NCBI RefSeq assembly: GCF_009765965.1
Contig: NZ_LMUL01000014.1
Span: 1,602,859-1,666,858, forward strand
Reading direction: 5' to 3'
Length of the DNA: 64,000 bases
Source of the DNA: Caulobacter sp. S45
GTDB lineage: Bacteria > Pseudomonadota > Alphaproteobacteria > Caulobacterales > Caulobacteraceae
Shown: positions 19,449 through 27,127 of the stretch, in pieces
Numbering within the stretch: the first letter of the stretch is position 1
How the letters are laid out: every line of letters begins with the position of its first letter
The notes under the pieces: model-generated
The model's database searches: none
What the model saw: the letters and a program-made list of their open reading frames with translations, nothing else
What the model was told of the DNA's origin: nothing
Translations under genes and position numbers: made by a program

Positions 19449-19927
19449 CGCCGCCACGCCTCCGTGTCCTCGCCGTGGCCGGCCTCGGTGCGGGCCTTCA
19501 CCGCCTCGCCGAGCCCTGCGAACGCCCGCCGCAGCGCGCGCCGCCGCGCCTTGGACACCAGCACGCCGGCCGTCAGGCCCTGGAACAGCACGCCATTGGA
19601 GAAGATGCAGCCCTGTTCGCTCAGCTTCTCGATCTCCAGGTAGCGAACGTGGGTGAGCAGGCCGTTGTGGGACTTGCGCACCCAGACCAGCTGGGCGTGG
19701 GGCACCCAGTCGCCCACGACCGCCTGATAGGTCTCGCTCGCCTCGCCGACCTTCTCGGTCAGGGTCAGGGGCGCGCTGATCAGCAGCCGTCCCGACGCCT
19801 GGGGGTACATGGGATTCCAGTCCTTCCACGCCTCCAGGTCGTAGATCGCCGCCCATATCTGTTCGGCCGGACGCTGGACGCCGATGCGGTGCTCGATCTT
19901 GAAACGCATTTCCCGCATATGGCCCAA
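19445..19927 (-). CDS. SRPBCC (START-like) domain protein
   Basis: 160-residue soluble protein with the helix-grip fold of polyketide cyclase/dehydrase-like ligand-binding proteins. Features include FKIEHRIGVQRPAEQIWAAI at the N-terminus, DLEAWKDWNPMYP after the first strands, and a long C-terminal helix (RRALRRAFAGLGEAVKARTE). Three Met codons lie within the first seven residues, so the exact start is open. It is translationally coupled to the scaffold gene and four bases after the exporter gene. No enzymatic residues can be named and the ligand is unknown. Confidence 0.75.
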   Translation of the reverse strand: MGHMREMRFKIEHRIGVQRPAEQIWAAIYDLEAWKDWNPMYPQASGRLLISAPLTLTEKVGEASETYQAVVGDWVPHAQLVWVRKSHNGLLTHVRYLEIEKLSEQGCIFSNGVLFQGLTAGVLVSKARRRALRRAFAGLGEAVKARTEAGHGEDTEAWRR

Positions 19928-19930
19928 GCT

Positions 19931-20506
19931 TCAGCCCGCCGCCAGGGTCCACACCCCCACCGCCGCCGACAGGATCGCCGCGCCGACCTTCAGCCCCTTC
20001 ATGGGCAGGCTATTGCCCGCCACGTGGCCGAGCAGCACCGACGGCGCGTTGGCGATCATCATGCCGAGCGTCGAGCCCATCGCCACCGGGATCACCGCCG
20101 CGAACCGCGCCGCCAGGGCCGCGGTGGCGATCTGGGTGCGATCGCCCATCTCCATCAGGAAGAAGGCGACCACCGTGGTCAGGAAGACCCCGCGCTTGGA
20201 GCGGACCTCAGGCTCTCCTTCCTCATGCTTTTCCGGCAGCAGGCTCCAGATCGCGAAACCGATAAAGGACAGGCCCAGCACCCAGCGCATCCAAGGACCC
20301 TGAAGCCAATGGCCCGCCACGACGCCGAGCGTCGCCGCCAGCAGGTGGTTGGCCAGGCTGGCGGCCAGCACGCCGGCCAGGATCAGCCAGGGCCGCCGGA
20401 AACGGCACACCAGCATCACCCCCAGGATCTGGGTGCGATCGCCGACCTCGGCCAGGGCGACGAGACCGGTGGAGATTGCGCCGGCTTCGAGGAAGGTGGT
20501 GGACAT
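19931..20506 (-). CDS. TMEM165/GDT1-family Mn2+ exporter (MntX-like)
   Basis: 191-residue inner-membrane protein with two copies of the family signature E-x-G-D-R-T-Q: ALAEVGDRTQILGVML near the N-terminus and LMEMGDRTQIATAAL after the central loop. Each repeat has about three hydrophobic helices, as in UPF0016/GDT1 proteins, which export Mn2+ (and Ca2+ in eukaryotes). The start at ATG 20506 (MSTTFLEAGAIS) removes a long non-homologous leader. A yybP-ykoY riboswitch in its leader fits Mn2+-dependent induction. It heads an operon with the SRPBCC and Fe-S scaffold genes, an interesting link because excess Mn disturbs Fe metabolism. Confidence 0.93.
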   Translation of the reverse strand: MSTTFLEAGAISTGLVALAEVGDRTQILGVMLVCRFRRPWLILAGVLAASLANHLLAATLGVVAGHWLQGPWMRWVLGLSFIGFAIWSLLPEKHEEGEPEVRSKRGVFLTTVVAFFLMEMGDRTQIATAALAARFAAVIPVAMGSTLGMMIANAPSVLLGHVAGNSLPMKGLKVGAAILSAAVGVWTLAAG

Positions 20507-20574
20507 GAGGTCGTACTGCGGGGCCGCGAATGCAAACCAATGGCGTCCCACGCTCGCGACCCCGCCGGTCGCAC

Positions 20575-20720
20575 GTGGAAAGCCAAAGGTCTCGCCAAAC
20601 CGATCTCTCGGCCTGGGCGCGCCATGGCGTCGCGGGTCGCCCCGCCTTCGCCAAGTCTGTTGACGCGCCTCCCGCTGAATCCGCGGGCGGCTACTCCCCA
20701 ATGACGGCCCATGCCGTAAG
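20575..20720 (-). ncRNA. yybP-ykoY (Mn2+) riboswitch
   Basis: Read on the minus strand, the three conserved blocks of this class occur in order. TTGGGGAGTAGCC is at 20701-20689, GTCAACAGACTTGG at 20664-20651, and GAGACCTTTGGC at 20593-20582, about 75 bp before the exporter ATG. These match the two Mn-binding internal-loop segments and the closing P1 side as I remember the class. The gene it controls is a predicted Mn2+ exporter, the commonest regulon for this riboswitch. Exact ends and the expression platform are not resolved; no poly-U terminator is obvious, so control may be at translation. Confidence 0.85.
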
Positions 20721-20859
20721 CCAAACCCCTCGGCCATGCAACGTTTGCGCCACCGATCTCGAATCGCCGGGCCACGGCGAAAGGGTTAGGAGGGGGTAAA
20801 CCGCAAGCCTCCAGATGCAGAAATTTCGATCCGAACACCCATCTAAGATACGTTGACCT

Positions 20860-20906
20860 CCCCTCAGTTTAGGGGTGTGATTAGCGTCGAACACAAGATG
20901 TAGGGG
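20860..20906 (+). promoter_or_regulatory. Two candidate NrdR boxes upstream of nrdA
   Basis: Box 2 (20891-20906) reads ACACAAGATGTAGGGG, about 12-13 of 16 positions fitting the NrdR consensus as I recall it. Box 1 (20860-20875) is weaker (CCCCTCAGTTTAGGGG) but shares the TAGGGG half and lies exactly 31 bp upstream, the three-helical-turn spacing typical of paired NrdR sites. Box 2 ends eight bases before the nrdA start. Confidence 0.5.
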
Positions 20907-20914
20907 TTAGCTCG

Positions 20915-22777
20915 ATGGGTGAGGCGGCAGCAGCGGTTGTAGGCAAGGGCCTGGTCCGGGGCGTGACCGCTCGTGGCAAGCCCCGCCCCAAGCTCACCCT
21001 GGTGCGCAAGGTGGTGGTGGACCGCTCGCGCGATTCGCTGCTGACCGATTTCGGCAAGACCACGCTTCAGGACCGCTACCTGCTAGCGGGCGAAAGCTAC
21101 CAGGACATGTTCGCCCGGGTGGCCACCGCCTACGCCGACGACGCCGACCACGCCCAACGGGTCTACGACTACATCTCCACCCTCTGGTTCATGCCCGCCA
21201 CCCCCGTGCTGTCGAACGGCGGCGCGGACCGGGGCCTGCCGATCTCCTGCTTCCTGAACGCGGTGCCCGACTCGCTGGACGGCATCGTCACCGTCTGGAA
21301 CGAGAACGTGGCCCTGGCCTCCAACGGCGGCGGCATCGGCACCTATTGGGGCGGCGTGCGCTCCATCGGCGAGAAGGTTAAGGGCGCGGGCCAGACCTCG
21401 GGCATCATCCCCTTCATCCGGGTGATGGACAGCCTGACGCTGGCGATCAGCCAGGGCTCGCTGCGCCGCGGGTCGGCGGCGGTCTATCTGGACATCCACC
21501 ATCCCGAGATCGAGGAGTTCCTCGAAATCCGCAAGCCGTCGGGCGACTTCAACCGCAAGTCGCTCAACCTGCACCACGGCATTTCGATCAGCGACGCCTT
21601 CATGGAGGCGGTGCGCGACGGGACCAAGTTCGCCCTGCTCAGCCCCAAGAACGGCGAGCCGGTGCGCGAGGTCGACGCCCGTTCGCTGTGGCAGAAGATC
21701 CTGGAGATCCGGCTGCAGACCGGCGAGCCCTACCTGATCTTCTCCGACACGGTGAACCGGGCCATGCCCGCCCACCAGCGCGAGCTGGGCCTGAAGGTGC
21801 GCCAGTCCAACCTGTGCTCGGAGATCATGCTCCACACCGGCCGCGACCACCTGGGCCAGGACCGCACCGCGGTGTGCTGTCTGTCCTCGGTCAACGCCGA
21901 GAAGTTCATGGAGTGGCGCGACCACCCCACCTTCATCGAGGACGTAATGCGGTTCCTCGACAACGTGCTGCAGGACTTCATCGAGTCCGCGCCCGACGCG
22001 ATGACCGCAGCGGTCTACGCCGCCGAGCGTGAGCGGTCGGTGGGCCTGGGGCTGATGGGTTTCCACAGCTTTCTGCAGGCCCAGAACGTGCCGTTCGAAA
22101 GCGCCATGGCCAAGTCCTGGAACATGCGCATCTTCAAGACCCTGCGCCGCCAGGCCGACGCCGCCTCGCGCAAGCTGGCCGAGGAGCGCGGCCCCTGCCC
22201 CGACGCCGCCGAGAAGGGCGTGATGGAGCGGTTCTCCCACAAGCTGGCCATCGCCCCGACCGCCTCGATCTCGATCATCTGCGGCGGGACCTCCGCCGGC
22301 ATCGAGCCGATCCCGGCCAACATCTACACCCACAAGACCCTGTCGGGCTCGTTCGCGGTCAAGAACCCCTACCTGGAAGGCGTGCTGGACCAGAAGGGCC
22401 AGAACACCGACGCGGTGTGGAGTTCGATCCTGGAGAACGAGGGCTCGGTCCAGCACCTGGAGTTCCTCACCGCCGACGAGAAAGACATCTACAAGACCGC
22501 CTTCGAACTGGATCAGCGCTGGATCATCGAGCTGGCCGCCGACCGCACGCCGGAAATCTGCCAGTCCCAGTCGGTGAACGTCTTCCTGCCGGGCGACATC
22601 GACAAATGGGACCTGCACATGCTGCACTGGACGGCGTGGGAGCGCGGCTGCAAGTCGCTCTACTACCTGCGCTCCAAGTCGGTGCAGCGCGCGTCCTTCG
22701 CCGGCGGCGAGACCGTGGAGATCACCATCCGCGACGAAGCCCGCACCGACTACGAGGAATGCCTCGCCTGCCAGTAG
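20915..22777 (+). CDS. nrdA: Class I ribonucleoside-diphosphate reductase, alpha subunit
   Basis: Reduces ribonucleoside diphosphates for DNA synthesis; 620 residues. The ten-stranded barrel has SNGGADRGLPISCFLNAV (first redox Cys), NLCSEIMLHTG (radical Cys and Glu), AVCCLSSVNAEKF, PTASISIICGGTSAGIEP and the double Tyr of CKSLYYLRS. The double Tyr carries the radical from the beta subunit and marks class I. The C-terminal CxxC (616/619) is the reducible tail. There is no ATP-cone before the barrel, so dATP inhibition by that domain is absent here; in some systems the cone sits on NrdB. nrdB is not adjacent. It is divergent from the Mn exporter. Confidence 0.93.
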   Translation: MGEAAAAVVGKGLVRGVTARGKPRPKLTLVRKVVVDRSRDSLLTDFGKTTLQDRYLLAGESYQDMFARVATAYADDADHAQRVYDYISTLWFMPATPVLSNGGADRGLPISCFLNAVPDSLDGIVTVWNENVALASNGGGIGTYWGGVRSIGEKVKGAGQTSGIIPFIRVMDSLTLAISQGSLRRGSAAVYLDIHHPEIEEFLEIRKPSGDFNRKSLNLHHGISISDAFMEAVRDGTKFALLSPKNGEPVREVDARSLWQKILEIRLQTGEPYLIFSDTVNRAMPAHQRELGLKVRQSNLCSEIMLHTGRDHLGQDRTAVCCLSSVNAEKFMEWRDHPTFIEDVMRFLDNVLQDFIESAPDAMTAAVYAAERERSVGLGLMGFHSFLQAQNVPFESAMAKSWNMRIFKTLRRQADAASRKLAEERGPCPDAAEKGVMERFSHKLAIAPTASISIICGGTSAGIEPIPANIYTHKTLSGSFAVKNPYLEGVLDQKGQNTDAVWSSILENEGSVQHLEFLTADEKDIYKTAFELDQRWIIELAADRTPEICQSQSVNVFLPGDIDKWDLHMLHWTAWERGCKSLYYLRSKSVQRASFAGGETVEITIRDEARTDYEECLACQ

Positions 22778-22794
22778 GCGGATCGTCTCTTCGT

Positions 22795-22837
22795 CCATCA
22801 TCCCGGAAAGCGCGTCAGCGCTTGTCCAGGATGATGG
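22795..22837. repeat. Palindromic repeat after nrdA
   Basis: Outer arms CCATCATCC/GGATGATGG enclose an inner AGCGCGTCAGCGCT hairpin. It shares the exact 15-mer TCATCCCGGAAAGCG (reverse complement) with the element at 46769-46868. It lies between two convergent genes (nrdA and the GT39 gene) and could serve as a bidirectional terminator, though no T-run follows. Confidence 0.65.
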
Positions 22838-22849
22838 AGTCACGCCGCG

Positions 22850-24583
22850 CTAACGGCGCTTGAGCCAGAGCGATAGGGAAACGGCCTTCCCGTTCGAATA
22901 GTCGAATCCGCCGACCTGCCCGAGCCGATCGGCGACGATGCGATCTCTGCGCAACCGATCCAGGAACGGCTGGAGCTGACGCCCCTCGACCAGAGCCGGC
23001 CGACCCGTCTCCACCGCCAGGGCGGCGTCCGATCCATCGCCCAGATCGGTATCGGTGCCCAGGGCGAACACCAGGCTGGGCTCGGCATAGCCCGCCACCG
23101 CCACCGGACCCGGGGTGACGCCGTTGCGCGGATCGACGCCATGGCGCGACACCATCTCGGCCGCCGCCCGAGAGGGCCATAGGGGCGACAGCATCGGCAG
23201 CAGTCCGGCCGACAGCGTCACATGCGCCGCGATCCCCATCCCCGTCGCCGCGCACAGGAAGGATAGCCGCCTCCCCAGGTCCGAGCCCGGACCGCCGACG
23301 ATCACGCCGATCGCCGCCGAAACGCCCGCGCCCACAGTCAGCAACACCGCAAGAGCGGCGACCGGCGCGGCTGCGGCGCCGCCGAAACGGGAGGTGGCGG
23401 TGACGGTCAGGGTCGCGATGGCCGCCGACGCCAGCAGGCTGAGCCCAGCGCCGCCCCACCGCGTCAGCCGTCCCATCGGATGACCGAGCGCGCCCGCCGC
23501 CAGCAGGGCGAAGCCGCCGTAGAGCGGCAGGGCGTAGTGCGGGAGCTTGGTCGGGGCCGCCTCGAACAGCAGCCACGCGGGAACCAGCCACGCCAGGGCG
23601 AACCGCGCCGCCGGAGCCTTATGACGCCCCCAGCCATAGGCCAGGGCGGCCGGGATCAGGGCGGTGGCTGGAAACATCAGCACCGGCGCCAGCAGCAGAT
23701 AATAGCCGGGCGCCCCGCGATGCCCCTCGCGGGCGCCGGTCAGCTTGTGGAGAACGTCGCCGCCCATCGCGCGCGTCCAGAACGCGCCATCGCCGCTCAC
23801 CGTGATCGCCGCCGCCCAAGGCCCTGCGAGCGCCAACAGGAACAGCAGCCCCCATCGCCACGACATGCGCCGCATCCAGGGCGCTCCGCGATCCGCCACC
23901 CAGAGCGCGAGCCCCGCCAGGATCACCACCAGGGGCGCCACCGGGCCCTTCACCATCAGGCCCACGCCCAGTCCGAGCCAGAACACCGCGCGCGTCCGGC
24001 GATCCGCCGTCTCCCCCCGGCGTGCGGCCATGTAGATTCGGGCGAAGGCGGCCATGCTCAAGGCGACGGCCGCGCACAGGATCGCGTCGGTCTTAGCGGT
24101 GAAGGCTTCGCTGGTCAGGAGGAAACCGCAGCCGAGCGCCACGCCGGCGCTCGCCGCGCGCCAGGGCTTGAAAAAGGCGCGCGCGCCCCAGGCGCACGCC
24201 GCCGCCGCCGCCATGCCGCCCAGCAGCGAGGGCAGACGATAGGCCCAGATTTCCCGAGCCTCCTCCGAGGAGGTCAGCCTGACCGCGCCAGCCTGGAGCC
24301 AGTTGATCCCGACCGGCTTCTTGTCGCGCGCCTCGTCCTGGAATCGCGGATCGACGACGTCGCCGCTCTCCAGCATCTGGGCGGTGGATTGGGCGAACCG
24401 CGCCTCGTCCCGGTCCAGCGTCGGCATCCGCACCAGCCCCGGAAGGGCGGCCAGCAATACGATCAGGGCGGCGAGCAGGGGACCCAGGACGCGTGGAGCA
24501 AGCGCCTCCGTCACCGGCGAACCAGTCGCTTCGCCGTGCGGGGGCGCCAATATGGGACGGTCCACGCCGGTCAAGTTCACCAT
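22850..24583 (-). CDS. GT39-family ArnT-like glycosyltransferase
   Basis: 577-residue integral membrane transferase from ATG 24583 (MVNLTGVDRP); a longer frame adds 16 residues but lacks support. The first periplasmic loop has PTLDRDEARFAQST with the catalytic acidic pair, then KKPVGINWLQAGAVRL, the hallmark of ArnT/PMT-like enzymes that use undecaprenyl-phosphate sugars. About twelve hydrophobic helices and a C-terminal periplasmic domain follow. The adjacent divergent GT2 gene is a plausible partner that makes the lipid-linked donor. Target (lipid A or another glycan) unknown. Confidence 0.85.
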   Translation of the reverse strand: MVNLTGVDRPILAPPHGEATGSPVTEALAPRVLGPLLAALIVLLAALPGLVRMPTLDRDEARFAQSTAQMLESGDVVDPRFQDEARDKKPVGINWLQAGAVRLTSSEEAREIWAYRLPSLLGGMAAAAACAWGARAFFKPWRAASAGVALGCGFLLTSEAFTAKTDAILCAAVALSMAAFARIYMAARRGETADRRTRAVFWLGLGVGLMVKGPVAPLVVILAGLALWVADRGAPWMRRMSWRWGLLFLLALAGPWAAAITVSGDGAFWTRAMGGDVLHKLTGAREGHRGAPGYYLLLAPVLMFPATALIPAALAYGWGRHKAPAARFALAWLVPAWLLFEAAPTKLPHYALPLYGGFALLAAGALGHPMGRLTRWGGAGLSLLASAAIATLTVTATSRFGGAAAAPVAALAVLLTVGAGVSAAIGVIVGGPGSDLGRRLSFLCAATGMGIAAHVTLSAGLLPMLSPLWPSRAAAEMVSRHGVDPRNGVTPGPVAVAGYAEPSLVFALGTDTDLGDGSDAALAVETGRPALVEGRQLQPFLDRLRRDRIVADRLGQVGGFDYSNGKAVSLSLWLKRR

Positions 24584-24655
24584 GACCCGCACAACATAGC
24601 ATGCGTGTGGCGATGGGGCTCTCCCGCCCACACCGAAAAATGGCTAAGAGCGCGC

Positions 24656-25396
24656 GTGATCGCCACCGAACCCTCCGCCATCCCCCACATCAGCGTGGTC
24701 GTCCCCGTGTTCAACGAACAGGGGGCCGCCGCCGAACTCGCCCGCGAAATCGCCGTCGCCTTCCAGGGCGTGGCGCACGAGATCGTCTTCGTGGACGACG
24801 CCAGCAGCGACGAGACCGTCCAGCGCCTCTCGGCCCTGCGCACGGCCCTACCCCAGCTTCGCATCCTCAGCCACGGCCGCAACGCCGGACAGAGCCGGGC
24901 CATCCGCACCGGCGTCCTGGCGGCGCGCGCGCCCATCATCATGACGCTCGACGGCGATGGTCAGAACGATCCCGCCGATGGTCCGAGGCTGGTGCGCCGG
25001 CTAATGGATGCGCCTGTCGCGCTGGCGATGGTTGGCGGTCGCCGAGCCAAGCGGCAGGACAGCGCCGCCAAGCGGATCGGCTCGCGGCTCGCCAACGGAC
25101 TCCGCCGTCGCCTATTGCGCGATCAGGCCGAAGACACCGGTTGCGGCTTGAAGGCGTTCCGGCGGGACGCGTTCCTACGTCTGCCTTATTTCGATCACAT
25201 GCACCGCTTCCTCCCCGCCTTATTCCTGCGGGAAGGTTTCGACATCGAATTCGAGGATGTGGGCCATCGCCCGCGAACGACCGGCCAATCAAAATATACC
25301 AATTTCGGGCGCTTACGCGCTTCGGTGCTTGATTTGCTCGGCGTGCTGTGGCTTCGGGCAAGGACACGTGATTCCGCAGGCGCCCGCGAAATATGA
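24656..25396 (+). CDS. GT2-family polyprenyl-phosphate glycosyltransferase (DPM1/ArnC-like)
   Basis: 246 residues from GTG 24656. N-terminal ISVVVPVFNEQGAAAELARE, FVDDASSDETV and the metal motif LDGDGQNDPAD are those of GT2 enzymes that load a sugar on a polyprenyl phosphate. GCGLKAFRRDAF and the C-terminal HRPRTTGQSKYTNFGRLR also match dolichol-phosphate-mannose-synthase-like members. Divergent from the GT39 gene with 72 bp between starts, giving a donor-maker/donor-user pair. The last codons overlap a small hairpin. Confidence 0.87.
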   Translation: MIATEPSAIPHISVVVPVFNEQGAAAELAREIAVAFQGVAHEIVFVDDASSDETVQRLSALRTALPQLRILSHGRNAGQSRAIRTGVLAARAPIIMTLDGDGQNDPADGPRLVRRLMDAPVALAMVGGRRAKRQDSAAKRIGSRLANGLRRRLLRDQAEDTGCGLKAFRRDAFLRLPYFDHMHRFLPALFLREGFDIEFEDVGHRPRTTGQSKYTNFGRLRASVLDLLGVLWLRARTRDSAGAREI

Positions 25397-25410
25397 CGTT
25401 TGGACGTCAT
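25393..25410 (+). terminator. Small hairpin at the GT2 stop codon
   Basis: ATGACGT/ACGTCAT, 7-bp arms with loop TTGG, overlapping the TGA and followed by AATTTCG. A weak terminator; it could equally be a palindromic protein-binding site. Confidence 0.35.
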
Positions 25411-25589
25411 AATTTCGTTGCCAAAATGCCGCAGCCGCCTACAGACCAAGATAGCGCGGAACTTCGAAGCTAGACCGCGCATTTGGCGAGCGTAAGGGGA
25501 TAGGGGAGGCGGGAACAAAACATTCCGGCAGCCGGCGGCCGCGCCCTTCGGGATAGGCCTTCGGCGTCTCTGAAACACTTTACGGCCTA

Positions 25590-25608
25590 ACGAATCCCAG
25601 CGATTCGT
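25590..25608. promoter_or_regulatory. Inverted repeat upstream of the OmpA-like gene
   Basis: ACGAATC-ccagc-GATTCGT, perfect 7-bp arms, about 165 bp before the ATG inside a 374-bp gene-free stretch. The spacing suits a dimeric regulator operator, but the regulator cannot be named. The rest of that stretch (25411-25770) holds no gene I can support. Confidence 0.4.
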
Positions 25609-25770
25609 AACGGTCGTTAAGCAGACCTCAATGCGCTCACCGGAGTATGTCCGGCGTGAAAGCATTGGCTGTGTTGCCGATGCGGCACTGTGTCGTCGTT
25701 CGGCAATTGCTATAGGACTCAACGGGTCGGTGCGCCGGCCGTCGCTAAGGGCAAAAGAGGGCTCTTGATT

Positions 25771-27021
25771 ATGAAAACCACACTTATGGCGGGAGCCGCC
25801 CTGGCCGCGGTCCTCGCCGCAGCGGGGGGCGCAAACGCCCAATCGTTCGACTTCCTGAACATGGGAGCCCAAGTCGCTCCGCCGCCGAACGGCTTCTATG
25901 TCGGCGTCGACGGCGGCTGGCATGAAATCAACAACGGCGGTATCGGCACCTCCTCCAGCAACAATGCACCCGACGGCTCGCCCTACGGCTGGAAGTATTC
26001 GCCCTCCAAGGGCGGCAGCTGGGCGGCTTTCGGTCGCGTCGGCTATCAGTTCACCCCCAACTGGCGGGTGGAACTGGAAGGCGGCTATCGTGACTCCGAC
26101 CTGCGCAGCGTCATCGGTTCGGCCGACCGCGCCCAGCCGATCGGCATCTGCGGAACCGGCAGCACCTCGACCTGCCTGAAGACCTATGGCCACGCCAACG
26201 TCGCCACCTTCTTCGGCAACGCCATCTACGACGCGTTCCCCACCTTCATCGTCCATCCGTTCATCGGCGCCGGCGTCGGCGTCGCCCGTCTGGACATCAA
26301 GGACTCCGGTCAGTTCTCCGGTGGTACGGCTCCAGGCCCGAACCAGACCCTTTCGATCAACGACACCGACGTTGGGTTCGCCTATCAGGCCTTCGCCGGC
26401 CTGAGCTACCATGCGACCCACCGCATGAACGTGGACCTGAAGTACACCTGGCTCGACACGGCCGACCTGAAGTGGGGTTCCACTGGGTCCGGCTCGCTCC
26501 AGCCCGGCACCTTCCGTGGCCACTACCACGACCAGACTGTGACCGTCGGCGTGCGTTACGCGCTCGGTGCGGACCCGGCTCCCCCCCCGCCCCCGCCGCC
26601 GCCGCCCCCGCCGCCTCCCCCGCCGCCCCCGCCTCCTCCTCCTCCGCCTCCCCCGCCGCCTCCGGTGGCCGAGACGAAGGAATTCGTGGTGTACTTCCCC
26701 TTCGATCAGTCGGTCCTCACGAGCGACGCGCAGGCGGTTGTGCAGCAAGCGGCTCAATACGCTCAACAGGGCGGTACGGCTCAGGTCACCGTGGTCGGTC
26801 ACACCGACACGTCGGGCTCTGTGAAGTACAACCTGCGCCTCTCGGAGCGCCGTGCGAAGGCCGTGGCCGACGCGCTGGTGGGCCTGGGCGTGCAGCAAGG
26901 TGCGCTGAACGTGAGCTGGGTCGGCAAGACCGATCTGGCCGTGCCGACGCCGGATGGGGTGAAGGAACCCTTGAACCGTCGCACGACCATCACGATCGTG
27001 CCGAGCCAACCCGCTCAGTAA
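25771..27021 (+). CDS. OmpA-family outer-membrane protein with polyproline linker
   Basis: 416 residues. Signal peptide to about GGANAQ, then an eight-stranded barrel (GFYVGVDGGWHEI ... VTVGVRYALG). An uninterrupted run of 28 prolines follows at codons 271-298, then a C-terminal OmpA/MotB peptidoglycan-binding domain with VVGHTDTSGSVKYNLRLSERRA and NRRTTITI. It anchors the outer membrane to the wall. AGAGGG about nine bases before ATG 25771 decides the start. It is a single-gene unit closed by a strong terminator, fitting an abundant protein. Proline codons are varied (CCC, CCG, CCT), so the run is not a simple slippage tract. Confidence 0.93.
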   Translation: MKTTLMAGAALAAVLAAAGGANAQSFDFLNMGAQVAPPPNGFYVGVDGGWHEINNGGIGTSSSNNAPDGSPYGWKYSPSKGGSWAAFGRVGYQFTPNWRVELEGGYRDSDLRSVIGSADRAQPIGICGTGSTSTCLKTYGHANVATFFGNAIYDAFPTFIVHPFIGAGVGVARLDIKDSGQFSGGTAPGPNQTLSINDTDVGFAYQAFAGLSYHATHRMNVDLKYTWLDTADLKWGSTGSGSLQPGTFRGHYHDQTVTVGVRYALGADPAPPPPPPPPPPPPPPPPPPPPPPPPPPPPVAETKEFVVYFPFDQSVLTSDAQAVVQQAAQYAQQGGTAQVTVVGHTDTSGSVKYNLRLSERRAKAVADALVGLGVQQGALNVSWVGKTDLAVPTPDGVKEPLNRRTTITIVPSQPAQ

Positions 27022-27043
27022 GCGGATCTAACTATCGTCTAGG

Positions 27044-27073
27044 AGAGCCCGGCTTCGGCCGGGCTCTTTTTTT
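27044..27073 (+). terminator. Intrinsic terminator of the OmpA-like gene
   Basis: Ten-base perfect stem AGAGCCCGGC/GCCGGGCTCT with a TTCG tetraloop followed directly by six further T residues; a textbook rho-independent terminator. Confidence 0.96.
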
Positions 27074-27127
27074 GTCCGGATCGGATTTGCAAGGCAGCCG
27101 GCAACGCTTGGCCGCCGGGCTTTGCAC

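Noticed and set aside
19449-19952. N-terminal extension of the Fe-S scaffold frame
   Set aside because: Runs through the SRPBCC gene in another frame; the family N-terminus begins at ATG 19448.
23480-24655. Upstream extension of the plus-strand GT2 frame
   Set aside because: Overlaps the antisense GT39 gene fully and gives Arg/Gln/His-rich sequence; the GT2 domain starts right after GTG 24656.
26581-26664. Simple CCG/CCC tract as a phase-variable repeat
   Set aside because: Codons CCC, CCG and CCT are interspersed, so there is no uniform repeat unit for slippage.
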